Positions 22,672 to 34,615 of a stretch of DNA of 64,000 nucleotides are shown one piece after another. The stretch's first letter is position 1, and each line of letters opens with the position of its first letter. The stretch lies in the NCBI GenBank assembly GCA_037974665.1, contig CM075782.1, forward strand, positions 43,390,851-43,454,850, written 5' to 3'. The position numbers were made by a program, and so were the translations under genes. Under the pieces are notes generated by a model. That model saw only the letters and a program-made list of their open reading frames with translations, did no database searches and was not told the origin of the DNA. The stretch is from Ehretia macrophylla. Lineage: Eukaryota > Streptophyta > Magnoliopsida > Boraginales > Ehretiaceae.

Positions 22672-24229
22672 CATTGAAAAGAAATATTTAATCTTTTTTC
22701 ATTGTGAATGCAATTTTGGCAATATAACTAGTTTAACTGTTGCTTCCTTCTCATATATGATACCAATAGTAGATGGGCAAGACTGCTATCTACAATGGTC
22801 TATTGATTTTTCCTTCCTAGTAGGAGTTGAAGATAATAAAGAATAGTTCAGTACACAAAATTTTTGCTATAAAGGGATAAAAAAAAAAGGTTAGACCAAC
22901 ATTAAAGTTTAGTGTGTGCAATTAATTTTCATGACCCAAACATTTAATTTTTCGATTACATGGTGATAACTTTACCATTGTTGTAAGGCTTTCTTTCACT
23001 TGTTGAAGATAATAAATAAATTAGAATACTTTAATATCTTAGTAGAAAACAAAGAATATTCTAAGAAACAGAGTCTGAACAAGTACACAAAAATAGATCA
23101 TGTATTCCACGAAAAATAGAGAATAAGCATAATAATAAAACCTAAATTAAACTTAGAAAAAAGTAATACTAATATTTTAGGTCATATACAACGTTGAATA
23201 TTCAGAAAATACAAAAATAAAATAGAACATCGAAATTTAAGTGTTTGAAAAGCATAGCAATAAGCAAAGCTTATTTGAATTGAATATTTATAAAGTCAAG
23301 AGCAATGTTATTCATCACCCTTTCAACTAATCATCTTTTTTTATATAGTAGAATTTTTACCATATACACGAGATATTTAATATTCAATATATTAATTCTT
23401 ACTATACAAGAGGTGAAGGGTGAATGTGTGACATTAAGCATTTCGTTGATTATGGCTTATAAAAAACCTAAGCAATTCAAGTCCATGAAATATATAAATA
23501 TGTATAAAAGTTTGTGGAGAATTTAGATTTTAAATTAATCACTTAGGAGCAAATGACATTTACCCCAATAAAGGCATCGAAAAATACAAACTATTAAAAG
23601 AAAGAAAAATGACACATCATCCCAAGCCGTACGATCCCTCCACTAGCCAATGTCAGCTGTCAATTTGATTCTTCCCTTTTACAACTCAAAATCTGAAATA
23701 TCTTCAATTTCCTTTCTTTTCTCCCATTTTCCCTCGTAATCAATATTTGAATTAGATTATATATCTTCTTTTATCTCGTATTTTAGGTAATCATATATTT
23801 GTTAGGCCTTATTGTCACTATGACCAAAGCCCTGATGGCTTCTTTTATTTCTTTTTAAGATGAGGATAATATCTTAGATAAAACCATAACTATCTATTAC
23901 GAAATAATATATTTTATGGTACAATAACGCACTCTAATATATCTTTAAGTTGGTCAAAGGTTAGTTAATAAATGTGATAAGATGACACAAATTCAAATGT
24001 GAGAACTTTGACTATAAGTCGCTACTCGATCGCTCTACAATCTACCCATTGGCTTCTTTTACATAAATTCAAATGTGAGAACTTTGACATAAATTCTATG
24101 GTTCGGGCCTGGCCTTCTTTATGTGTTGGGCCTGGCCTATATATAAGGTACTTTTCAGCCTTTGGACTGATTTGTTGTGTTTAAGCTCTGTCAGAGTATT
24201 GGATTCCTGCTAAGTGAGAATAAAAAAGA
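22672..24229. other. Intergenic, AT-rich, no gene seen
   Basis: No coding region or complete transposon was recognised. A 25 bp direct repeat (AAATTCAAATGTGAGAACTT core) occurs at about 23989 and 24064. Two copies of GGGCCTGGCC followed by TATATATAAGG occur at 24105-24148. Confidence 0.5.
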
Positions 24230-24740
24230 TCACTCAGTAACAAGTTTAGGGGATATTAAATGCCATCTATCATAATCCAAAAGAGATTGTAAAGCTACTA
24301 GAGAAATTGAAATAGTACAACTGCCCAAAGGTTGCCGAAGCACAAAATTTGCCATCCAATCTGCACATCTATTTGCCTCCCTATACACATGACGCAAACG
24401 GTATCCCTGTCGATCTTGCATCATTCTCTTACAGTCCTCAATCAAAGGCTGCAATGGACTATAATATGTAAGTGTTGGGTTGTGCATCATCTCTACAAGA
24501 GCCTTAGAATCTGATTCAATCTCAATTACTTCCACCCCCATAACAACAGTATGTCTCTGCCTTTCCCGTAGACTAACTAACTCAGCTTTCATGTTTGTTG
24601 TAATTGCAAGATTAAAAGCGAACCCTGACACCCAACTACCATCTCGTTGGCAAAAAAGTCATCCCATTACCGTCAGACCAGGATTGTTTTTCGCGCGACT
24701 ATCGATATTCAATTTCCACCATCCTGTTGGCGAATTTTCC
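24230..24740 (-). mobile_element. LINE-type RNase H relic
   Basis: This is a minus-strand RNase H domain of the kind at the end of plant L1-type LINE ORF2 (RVT_3). All four acidic catalytic positions are visible: NIDSRAKNN (Asp), MKAELVSLR (Glu), IEIESDSKALV (Asp) and YREANRCADWMAN (last Asp). The frame is open from about 24631 down to 24230; the first part (about 24650-24740) is in another frame, so there is at least one frameshift. No reverse transcriptase or poly(A) tail was found. A host RNase H-like gene fragment is a less likely alternative. The relics inside the ~0.9 kb repeat resemble this one. Confidence 0.7.
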
Positions 24741-24759
24741 TTTTCTTGGCCTAGGTTAA

Positions 24760-25704
24760 TTTGAACCCAATTATTTGAGAAACTTTTTATATTTATTTTT
24801 TGTTTTTTATATTTTTTTTATGAAAATGAATTCACCTAAGTAGATCGTATTTGATTTATTTTAAAACTACAAACCTCGTGATGCAGCGACGCATCGCAAT
24901 GCATACTCTAAGTTAATTAAGGGTCAGGTAATATTTGTAATCGGAGGACATACATTTGAACTTGGACATTTAACCACAATAAATCACTACTTAATCACTC
25001 CACCCAAACTTTAAGAGTGAAAAAATGAAATGCCTTTCTTTAGCAAAAAAATGATTGGTGCCAACAATTCATCAAAAGGAATACACTTATTCTAACTTTG
25101 GACCCTCAAATGTTTTTAGGGGACAATACTTTGGATGCTTCATCTATCAGCTTAACATATGTTGACCACAATAACTTTTGTCAAATATATTATTGCAATT
25201 ATTAATGTTAAACATGTATTCAAATTTAAGTATATTTTTTTTTTCCTTATTTCTTTTTATTTTTCCTTTATCATTTTTCTTTTGATTTCTTTTACTTTTT
25301 TTTCCCCTTCCTTTTCTTCTTTAAGATATTAATTTACCACCTCATCTAAAATATAAGTCGTTAGATAGATTTATTGTGTTAAACATAGAAGTTGGCTGCC
25401 AATTCTCCTTTTTTTTTCTTTCTTCAAATTAATCTTCATAGAATATAATCCACCCCCCTTCCCTCCTTGAGTACTTCATATATTTGTTAGCAAGTGTCTT
25501 AATCGTTTAGCAAGAAAATCAGATATTTAGAAGAATTATAATTTCAAATGCACCCATAAATAATTTTCTATAATATTTCTTTTTGTTCCAAAATAAAACT
25601 AAAACCAATTCTTGACTATAAAAACTTATTCATGCGACTACAATGCATTATTTCCATAACTATGATAAGTATTGGACTTAGATCATCTCACATCATATAA
25701 CTTT
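24760..25704. other. Intergenic, T-rich, no gene seen
   Basis: AT-rich sequence with pyrimidine runs around 25230-25325. No gene or transposon end was recognised. The last three bases (TTT, 25702-25704) are the target duplication of the following CACTA element. Confidence 0.5.
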
Positions 25705-26298
25705 CACCACAAAAAAAACTAGATTTTGCTAGAGACGGTTTCCCTCACCGTGTCATCGCCAATTTAGAATTTGTGTAGGCATGGTGAGGGGAACCGTCCG
25801 TCAGATACGAGGTTGTAGTCAAAATCGTTCCCCTCACCAAACAGTCACCAATTTGGTGACGGCTGCCAAATTGTCTTCATCCCGTCTCCAACTCCTCCGT
25901 CACCAAGCCCTCGCCATCTTTTCTCGTCTCCAGGCCGTCACTACAGTTTATCGTAACCAAGCCCTCGTTAACTAGTGTCGTCCCAAAACTGTCACAAAAA
26001 TAGTCCTCGCCAAGCCCTTATCAACCTTTCCCGTCACCCGGTCATCACCAATGTTTGTTGTCACCAAGCACTCGCCAATTTAACCCTTCACCATACCGTC
26101 ACCAAAATTGTTGTCGCCAAGCCCTCGCCAACCTTTCCCCTCTCCAATCCGTCACTAACCTTCCCCCTCACCAAGCCGTCACAGAGCCCTCACTAACTTA
26201 ACCTTTCAATATAATTGAGCTTCTCATAATAAATTCATAAATTTTAAAAAATCATCCCAAACTGAATTGGCTATAAAAATTGAAATTAAAAAAGCATT

Positions 26299-26306
26299 AT
26301 ACTAAT

Positions 26307-26352
<46 letters not shown>

Positions 26353-26440
26353 GTATATATTATGAATAGATGTTTTGGATTTTTTGTCTTTTCATATATG
26401 TAAATATATTGTGTATATATATATATATATATATATATAA
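26299..26440. repeat. AT microsatellites in CACTA 1
   Basis: Two runs of alternating TA lie at about 26315-26349 and 26415-26440. The first is bounded by the inverted pair TACTAATTATATA / TATATAATTAGTA, so the whole block could extrude as a hairpin. Confidence 0.85.
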
Positions 26441-26764
26441 TGAAATAAAATCGTAGAGAAATGAGAGGAAGAAATACTCTTAAAAGTAAATACAAACAAG
26501 AGCAAATAAATGTGACTGTGTTACAAGTTTATAGTTATTAACTAAACTAAAAAATGAATTATACACCAATCAAGTAGAATGCATATCATAACAAAAATTT
26601 TATTTCTATTATCTGTTCTCAAAACAAATGTCTCCCAAGTGAAAACATACAAAATCAAATTGCATCCACCAACATAAAGACCAAGTAACATTCTATACAT
26701 GAGCAAATAAGAAAAGAAGTAGAAAACTGCATGTTGATGGATCAACACTAACCAACTGCAACAG

Positions 26765-27480
26765 TCTCTGTATCCAATGACTCACTTGTAACCACTGCAG
26801 CTGCACATTACAAACTAAACAGTTAGCAAAAGCTGAATTATCTTGAAGATAATGCTTAAAGAAGTTCATGCATAAAATTTGGCCAAAAATGTGAAAAAGA
26901 ATAAATTTGAATCATGCAAATCTTTCTGAACAAGTTAAGAAAAGAAGTACCAAGAGTTTCACTTAATCATTCAACTAAACCAAACATGTTTCACTAAATG
27001 ATTCTACTAAATCATACGACATAGTAAAAGCATATACAAGAATATACATAAATCATCAAATGAGGTATCAGATAATTAGCAAAGAGAAAACCTCCTCTTT
27101 AAGCTCTCAAATGGCAATTACAAGAGGCTAAATTCCTTATACATTCTTTGTACTCTTGAGTTAATTAAAGATATCAAATGCATCTATTAGGCATTAAAAT
27201 TCCTTCTATAGTAATCAAATCCTTGAAAAACCACGTACCAGTATAGCAATTGATTATCAAAACCAACCTTCATTCTCATCTTCAATATCAAAATCCAAAG
27301 TGCTCATTACAGAACTGAAGAATGAGGTGACAGGACCAACAGGAATATCATCCAATGACCCAATACTTAAACGAAAAATTTGTAAAGTAAGCGAGAAAAT
27401 GATTGATAAAAAGTTGATACCAAGAATATCAAACGTCTACTGCCTATGAGGAACTCAATAGGTGTCATCATTGACGCCAT
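26765..27480 (-). pseudogene. Possible captured gene fragment inside CACTA 1
   Basis: On the minus strand, about 27269-27367 reads as an open exon-like piece ([20 protein letters not shown], then [10 protein letters not shown]) with AG before it and GT after it. Joining its donor to the AG near 26805 keeps the frame and adds AAVVTSESLDTETVAVG before a stop. An ATG at 27480 starts a short open piece (MASMMTPIEFLIG) upstream, but I could not find a junction linking it in frame. CACTA elements are known to pick up host gene pieces. I do not recognise the protein. The call rests on open frame, splice-like borders and acidic composition, and could be chance. Confidence 0.3.
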
Positions 27481-27738
27481 TTCACTCAAATATAATGTTT
27501 GTTGATTTGCAAATTTCTTGAAAGAACCATATATAGGGTTTCATATGAAAACTTTCAGACTTCTAATCTTCTCTAACTATGTCATGAAATATATTCTTCT
27601 TGATTTTTCTTAGATTTTAGACAATTCTTGTATATGTAAGTAACTCAAAAAGGTTTAAATAATAAGTAATTCGAGTTAGTTTCAATTAATGAAGGAGCAC
27701 AGTCCCCAAAGATTTGTCAATCACATTACATTTATAGT

Positions 27739-28628
27739 AGTTGTAATAAGATAGCCCGTAGCCCATCTGTAGCCAATTGCCACGGATGGGCTACGGACAC
27801 CTAATAGTATGAATTCTAACTTGTTAATAGGTGGGAACAACATATTAAATCATGTTTATATCTTTATATTTTTCATATTTATGAAGTTTAGACACAATGT
27901 GAGAGTTTTGGACCCTTAGATTGAACTTCTATTAACATTAACGCAATGTTAAGTAAGGACATGATAACTTCGATTTAAATGGCTAATGACTTCGTAAGAG
28001 ATTTCTCTATTAAAATACGCAAGCTAATAAAATACGGACCAAGTTTATTTTTATTTGGAAAACTAACATCTCAAGTGAAGTTTACTACGTTGTAGGTGCA
28101 ATCAAAATTCTGTAATTCAAATTAAATCCGATAAACCTCATTTTTTTCTGAAAGTCCGTAACCCATCCATGGCAATTGGCTATGGATGGGCTACGGAAAA
28201 AAAGAAATTTGTAGCCCATCCGTGGCAATTGGCTACGGATGGGCTATAGACTTTGTTATTTTTATTTTTTCCTCCGGTCCTTTATTTTTTATGGATATTT
28301 TTTTGAATAATACATAGTCCGTAGCCAATCTGTGGCTATTTGGCCACTGCATGGCTACAGAATTTGTTATAATTTTTGTTGCCGAATTAATTAAATAATT
28401 TGTAGCTAGTCCGTAGCAAATTTATCACGGCTAGGCTACGAAATATTATTTTTTATTTTTTTATAATTAAAAATAGTGTCCGTAGCCAATCCATAGCCAT
28501 TTTTTATCGCTATTTCAATGGTACATAAGTTGGCTACGGATGGGCTACGGAATTAGTTGCCCATAGCAATTCCGTAGCCAATTTACTACGGAAAAAATCT
28601 GTCGTCCATGCGCTATTTTCTTGTAGTG
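27739..28628. mobile_element. Small CACTA-like insert nested in CACTA 1
   Basis: The right end, read on the minus strand, is CACTACAAGAAAATAGCGCA, a good CACTA terminus. From about 27752 to 28600 the sequence is an array of GTAGCC / GGCTAC motifs in both orientations (for example CCGTAGCCCATCC and GGATGGGCTACGG), different from the arrays of the host element. The left end is poor: AGTTGTAATAAGATAGCC at 27739 matches only partly, mostly by transitions. No 3 bp target duplication was found. It may be a decayed, nearly all-subterminal element of about 0.9 kb. Confidence 0.5.
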
Positions 28629-28683
28629 AAATTAAAACTGAAAAATAAAAACAAAATCAAACAAAAAATAGAAAAAAGTAGCA

Positions 28684-28706
28684 TATATATATATATATAT
28701 ATATAT
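28684..28706. repeat. AT microsatellite, continuing as GT repeat
   Basis: A TA run is followed by a short GT run (to about 28720), directly beside the G-rich minisatellite. Confidence 0.8.
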
Positions 28707-28732
28707 TTGTGTGTGTGTGTAGATCTGGACAA

Positions 28733-28972
28733 GAGGGGCAAGGGTGGGGGTAGGGGACTGAGGTGGATCGCGGGGTGGGGGTAGAGGACTGGGGTAGGTA
28801 GCAGGGTGGGGGTAAGGGACTGGGGTAGGTCGCGGGGGTAGGGGTGGTGCTTTGCGGGGGTGGTGGTAGTGCTTTGCGGGGGTGGTGCTTCGTGGGGGTG
28901 GGGGTAGTACTTCGCGAGGGTGGTGGTGATGACAGATCTGGTGGGGGTGGGTGTGGGTGGGAGGGGGGGGTG
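28733..28972 (+). repeat. G-rich minisatellite
   Basis: A degenerate repeat of units such as GCGGGGTGGGGGTAGGGGAC recurs, with dozens of GGG-GGGGG runs on the plus strand, in otherwise AT-rich DNA. It has strong potential for G-quadruplexes. Open frames across it are low-complexity artefacts. Confidence 0.85.
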
Positions 28973-30240
28973 TTCTTCGTAGGGAATGAGGAGGGTGTAG
29001 ATGTATGTATACATATATATGTATAGATAACTACTCAAACATCAAATTAAATTTATGTACTATTTAATTAATTCTTTAATTACAATTTTAGGATAAATTG
29101 TTAATAAAAAATTAATTATTAATTATTTACAAGTTGGAGACGGGCACGCTTGCCGTCTCCAAGTTGGAGACGGGCACGTTTGTCGTCTTCAATTTGGAGA
29201 CGGGCTAGGCTCCCGTCTCCAAAGTTGGAGACGGGGTTCATTTCCCGTCTTCAACTTTGGAGACATGATTAATCCCCGTCTCCACATTTGCTGTCTCCAA
29301 TTTGGAGACGGGCACGTTTGCCGTCTCCAATTTGGAGACGTCAAAGGCTCCCGTCTCCAAAGTTAGAGAGGGGGTTCATCTCCCGTCTTCAAAGTTGGCG
29401 ACAGGAGATGAACCCCATCTCCATTGGAGTTGGGCTAGGCTCCCGTCTCCAACTTTGGAGACGAACTAGGCCCCCCGTCTCCAATACGGAGAATGTAGAA
29501 CATTATAATTTATTATTTTAAAAAATTAAAACTATGGAAATTATAATAATAATAAAAATTGTATATTTAAAGTTATTAAATATAATCTTATTTATTAAAT
29601 AAAAAAACTTTATTAATAAAAGTATATATAAAAATATAATGTTTTATTTTATAAAAAATTACAAGACAAAAAATTAATGAAGAATTGTCAATTTTTTTGT
29701 CTCCGAGCCGTCACCGATTTGGTGACGACATGGTAAGGGAATCTGTCACCATACTGTCACCGAGCCATCTCTTCTTCACCAATTTTTTTTTTACTGTCTT
29801 CGAGCTGTCACAAATTTGGTGACGGTCTAACTAGGCCGTCACCAATTCGGTGACGGTTTATTTTGGTCATCACCAAATTGGAGACAGCGAAGAATGCCGT
29901 CACTGTTGGTGACGGCTTAGTGACGGGTTTCCCCGTCTAACACTATGCCGTCACTCTCCCATCACAAAACTCGCATCAATATTACCCTTCACCAAGCCAT
30001 CGCCATATTGGTGACAAGATGGCGACGACCCATCACAAAATCTAATTTTTTTTGTAGTGTTTACAGGAGAGATTAAATGGTAATGATATATCCAAATTAT
30101 TTTATCATGACTATATAGACAAACTATCGCCATTGAATCTCTACATAGACATATCATCACATTTAAATCTCTTTCATAACATTATAATAATATGAGAGAA
30201 TCTAAATCTGATGATGAATATTACTGCTACAACAAATGGC

Positions 30241-32624
30241 TCAATCACTTGAGCATTCAGGGTGTTGTGGTGAGTTCTTTGCACAATAATCATAAGTCAT
30301 GTATGTCTTCCTTGTAAATTCCAAGTGTTGTTTCATAAAAGGACTCAGTTCCCAATAATTTTCCTTATTCCAAAAGTACTCAAAAGAGGAACAATTTGTG
30401 GTGTTTTGGTACGCACAACCAGTTATGTTGAAATCTTGATAGTGTGCTATAAATGGTGCATGAGACCAATCAACCTTTCTTGCCCATTCACCACTCCATA
30501 TACTTGCCTCTATTCTCATAGGCTTTGTTGGGTAATTCACTCCTAGTGCACTCTTGTTCTTGAACACTGTTATGGGAATTTCGTCCACAAAAAACCTAAA
30601 AGAGGACAATCAAATAAGTTATTACATGCAAAGGAGGAGTTCGGGGTACGTAACTCTAGTTGTATACGATTACAATATTGAAGCTCTTTTACAACACTTT
30701 GAATGAAAAATTAAAAAACATTGAAATATGTGTTGCAATGATTTTTTAGCCATAGTAGAAATCAAAACTGTTTGCAAATGTTTGAAGGGATAAATATTTT
30801 TTTATCATTTTTTGTTGATAATTACTCATGAGATTACTTTTTAACAACTAATTTTTGTAGTTTAATTGCAATTGTTTTTAAAGCCGTTGCTTGTTATTCA
30901 CAAAAAAATCATTCAAAAGAGCATTTGAAAAAGGACCATATGCAATGGTTTTTATCGTTTTTGTAACAATTTTAAATGTTTCAATATATAAAAAAATGTG
31001 ATAATTGGAGTTCGAAAAGTTATTAAGTATATAAAGGACAACTCATGCTGAGACTCCCTTTATATGCGGGGTTCATAAAGGGTAATTGATATAGGAAAAT
31101 AATAACATAAAATTAGAACGATAACCATATGGGAAGAGAAGAAATAATTAGAAAGCCAAAAAGTTAAGAGTATTGTTATATACCACTCTATTTTTATCAC
31201 CTAAATATCACCTCCTATATGGATACTTAGTTAGCATGCTAAAATAACAAACTTTTTAATTTTTATTTCTTCTTTTAGTATGCCGCCAACTATGCTTACA
31301 CATAAGATATGGTATTTGGGTGACTAAAATAAGGTGGTATATAGTATTTTTCAAAAGAGTAACTATCCTTACACTATTTGGTGTTGGTTCCAGAGAATGG
31401 TGTAAGAGTGGAAATCTTCTGAAGGATCAAACCAGAGTTGAAATCTTTGTTCTCTATGGCCATCATCATTAGCAAACACATTCGTTTGTAAAATGCCCTT
31501 TGTTCCAGTGAACTCAAAATCAAGCTCATCATGTAATCTTGCATCCTGCTCACCTTTAGCAGACGTCAACTGTAGAAATTCAAAAAGAGTTTACTATATG
31601 GAAAAATCTTCCAAATGACGTAATCGTCGATCAAGTCGTGATGTAAGAGGCAGTTGTGGAATTAGAACTTCATGGTTAGTCAGGCACTTACACAGTGAAA
31701 GAAAACCCTCAACTAAAATCTAATATATTTAATGAGTTTTATTTCTTTAATAAAAAAAGATTTATTTTTTATAAGTAAAGGTATGCACAGAAAAACGTAA
31801 CTTTGCCACCAGTGAGAAGTGCATGCCCATGCATTTGTGAGGCCTATAGGCGCCTCTCAACCGAATCAATCCGGCTGATTGCTCAAAATAGCAACCCTTA
31901 CTCTAATTGTTCACCAATTATGGTTGAAGAGCATAGAGATAATGATCAAATCATGTAAAAGTTAAAAGCCAATGTTATTACAAAGAAGCTTGTAATTATT
32001 CCTTCTGTTGTTTTGTTTGGGATCTTCATCCTGATGTGAAATAATCCAGATCCAAACTCTGATTTGGACCTAAAGCCAGACCCTGCGTTATTGCAAACAT
32101 CACTAATAATATTATAAAAAAGTTGTGTTCTATTCCAAATTGTATGTAGACAATAGAAAGAAAATATTAATATTATAATCAAACAAAATTTTAGATTCGC
32201 CCCTAAATCTACCCCTTATGATTTAAAAGAATGTGACTCATTCCCTTTATATGTCAAGCACTAACGAGAGGTTTTCTGCCACATTCTTATAAATCATAAG
32301 CGTTATAAGATTATTACAATATGATACAATTTGATGTGTAACTTTGACAAAGTGCGGGAGTTTTTTGAACTTAGTTGGCATGCATGCAAGCATTCATAAA
32401 TCTACATGAACGAAGAAAACGAAGGAAATATTTTTCAAGTGTTGACAATAACCTGAAGAATTATCCATCAAAAGTTGTACTTCAGATTCTTCGTTAATTA
32501 GCGAAAAATGATTTAACCCCCAAAGAGGAAAATAGTTCTTGTTGAAATTATTTTCAATTTCATTTGCACATATGAGGATAACACTGAGGAAAATGCTTAA
32601 GATATTGAGCAAAAAGGGAGCCAT
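30241..32624 (-). CDS. XTH: Xyloglucan endotransglucosylase/hydrolase, complete four-exon gene
   Basis: A GH16 enzyme that cuts and rejoins xyloglucan in the cell wall. Exons on the minus strand are 32453-32624, 31982-32082, 31373-31569 and 30241-30595 (825 bp, 274 residues plus stop), with GT-AG introns of phase 1, 0 and 2. The start MAPFLL is chosen because the in-frame ATG 15 bases upstream is not conserved in the unit I copy. Residues 1-20 look like a signal peptide (hydrophobic, ending ICA). The catalytic HDELDFEF spans residues 104-111, with nucleophile Glu106, Asp108 and acid/base Glu110. The C-terminal XET_C region has four cysteines (GC, NC, DYC, PEC). The N-glycosylation site common just after the catalytic motif is absent, but NIT and NTT sites occur near residues 213-224. 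The loop before KVDWSHAPF is short. No disabling change was seen. It may be slightly shorter than typical XTHs (about 280-300). Confidence 0.88.
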
Positions 32625-32706
32625 AGAGAGATAAATCAAACAAATTAATAATTTAGCAAGTTAAATTAATTGATGCATGCGTTGCTCTTTGCTTCTTCCT
32701 TAATTT

Positions 32707-32718
32707 ATATTTATATAT
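32707..32718 (-). promoter_or_regulatory. Putative TATA box of the XTH gene
   Basis: ATATATAAATAT on the minus strand lies about 85 bases before the XTH start codon, the expected distance for a plant core promoter with a short leader. The broken copy has a similar AT stretch at the same place. Confidence 0.45.
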
Positions 32719-33059
32719 TCGTAACATTATTAATCAATTGATTATAGTAATATTATTAATCAATTGACCATTATAATAAATATTCATGGCAAGTTTTTTG
32801 AAGAAATTCAATGCAGATTTTAGCAATTAACTTTAGAAAGATGAATAATGAAATTTCATATGTAAATTACCATGATATTTTACGGTTTTTGCTATTTTTG
32901 AAATTTGATTAGATGTACAAAAGTTGACTAAGCTCTTTCTATATTTGCTTATGTTAGATTTCACAAATCATAGCGTTGAACACAATAGGTAAATCTTTAA
33001 ATTCCTCTATAACATATTAAATTTACGATGATGTTTCTATTTAATATGATGTTAGAATT

Positions 33060-33900
33060 CAGGGTTCTAGTCTCGACTCCCCCCATTTAAAAATATTAAA
33101 ACTATACACATGAAACGCTAACTAAAAACGAACTTGCTTGCACGTATGAAAACATGTTAAACATAATAAATAAATATAATAAACTACTACCAAAATCTTA
33201 AGCAATCACTGTACTACCAAAGTTGTCAAATAAGCTTTCTTTGCACTTTTTATTCGTATTTGGTATATATATGAACTCATTCGAGCAATAGGAAGGCACA
33301 TTTGGCAAGTGATTTTGATCCTTAATATCGAGTTTGCATTCAAAACGTGAGTGTAGGATAAAATGTTTAACTTTTGTATTTCCAAACATTATTTTTAACA
33401 TTTACCTATAAAACTTTTGGCCAAACATTATTTCAACACATCAATCCCCTCAAAATAAGGCTTAGCCAATCTGTGAGGAAAAAATATACACTAGTGTGAG
33501 TACCCATATTGGCTCCTTCACAATTATCTTGGGGAATGTTTCACATCTCTTGTATTTCTCCAAAAAAGCAAAAACAACACTAAGAATATAGTAAACACCA
33601 ACACTTTCAATAGATTATCTTAGGCCAAAATTGACAATCCAATATGCGCACCCATTTATCTCTCAATTGATGTGTAGAAGATGGAAGCACAGATTTTCTT
33701 GTAAGACAGTTTTACAATCATCAATCATGAATTTGAAGGGACTAAAAGAATATACTACTGGCATTTCTCTCTTGCATAAGCGGATCCTAAACAATGAACG
33801 AGTCAATTAATATTTTTTTTAAAATTATCTCACGATACCCTTAACTTAATTGTTTCACAAACTTGGTTTTGTTTGGAAGCGTTTTTTTATTTTTTGTTTG
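33060..33900. repeat. ~0.9 kb repeat, copy 3 of 4
   Basis: The unit II counterpart of copy 1 (5371-6312). It starts CAGGGTTCTAGTCTCGAC and ends TTTTTTGTTTG, with an internal deletion near 33455. It includes the decayed RNase H segment at about 33620-33810. Confidence 0.75.
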
Positions 33901-34615
33901 ATCTACGATGATTGTGACTCCCATTTGAGCCACGTACTGTTGATCTACCTTTCACCATCGACTAAACCTCTGCTTATTCTGAACTTCCCATTCTGTCCTC
34001 CCTATTGTTGCGCCAAGAGACCTCTTTCAAAGCAACAACTACAACATCATCGAAGACTAGATCCCCAAAAAGACCATTACTCAAACAACTGATGGAGAAA
34101 CTAGCTCACATTCTCTCTAATACAAGGAGAGAACTATTACACTCTATCTTTTAATAGGAGAACTCATTCTCACTCATAAAATAGGAGAAACTCATTCTCA
34201 CTCATAAAATAAGGACAACAAGGAAGAAGGAGAAACCCTCAGGAGAAACCTATCATTATTCTCTCGGAACCTCAGGAGGAACCTATATTTATCATCTCTG
34301 AGTCTGGGATCTCTCTATACGTCATGAGGAACCTTTATTTTCCCCTCTGAGTTTAGGACTACTCTTTCTATCTGTTAGGAGGAACATACATTTTCCACTC
34401 TAAATTTAGAACGTTCCACTCTGATCAGAGAAGATTACTCTGATCAGAGGGACTCACACTAATCCCTCTATTTTGCTCTGATCCCTTTATTTCTCTCTCA
34501 AATTGGGATGCCAAAGTCTGAGGAATGAGGCTTCTATTTATATGCTCATTCCTCTACAAAATCCAAAACTCCACATGCAAAGTTCTTCCTCATGCAGTGT
34601 GCAACAGACTTAAAA

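Larger units (their letters stand above)
25705..30059. mobile_element. Non-autonomous CACTA (En/Spm) element, 4.36 kb
   Basis: The terminal inverted repeats are CACCACAAAAAAAACTAGAT on the left and CACTACAAAAAAAATTAGAT as the complement of the right, flanked by the 3 bp duplication TTT (25702-25704, 30060-30062). Subterminal arrays in both orientations, with core GGTGACGG / CCGTCACC, occupy about 25735-26200 and 29697-30050; a second type, GGAGACGG / CCGTCTCC, is at 29126-29490. These are the usual binding-site arrays of CACTA transposases. No transposase was recognised, so it is non-autonomous. It holds AT microsatellites, a G-rich minisatellite, a smaller CACTA-like insert and possible captured exons. 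Its right end lies about 180 bases past the intact XTH stop codon. Confidence 0.85.

Noticed and set aside
23305-23526. 73-codon plus-strand frame in intergenic DNA
   Set aside because: AT-rich, no motif, no splice context and no second copy to support it.
25735-26200. Regularly spaced repeats as a CRISPR-like array
   Set aside because: Repeats are in both orientations, vary in spacing and lie next to a CACTA terminus, as subterminal binding-site arrays do.
28613-29038. 141-codon proline- and threonine-rich minus-strand frame
   Set aside because: A translation of the G-rich minisatellite; no start context, no homology recognised.
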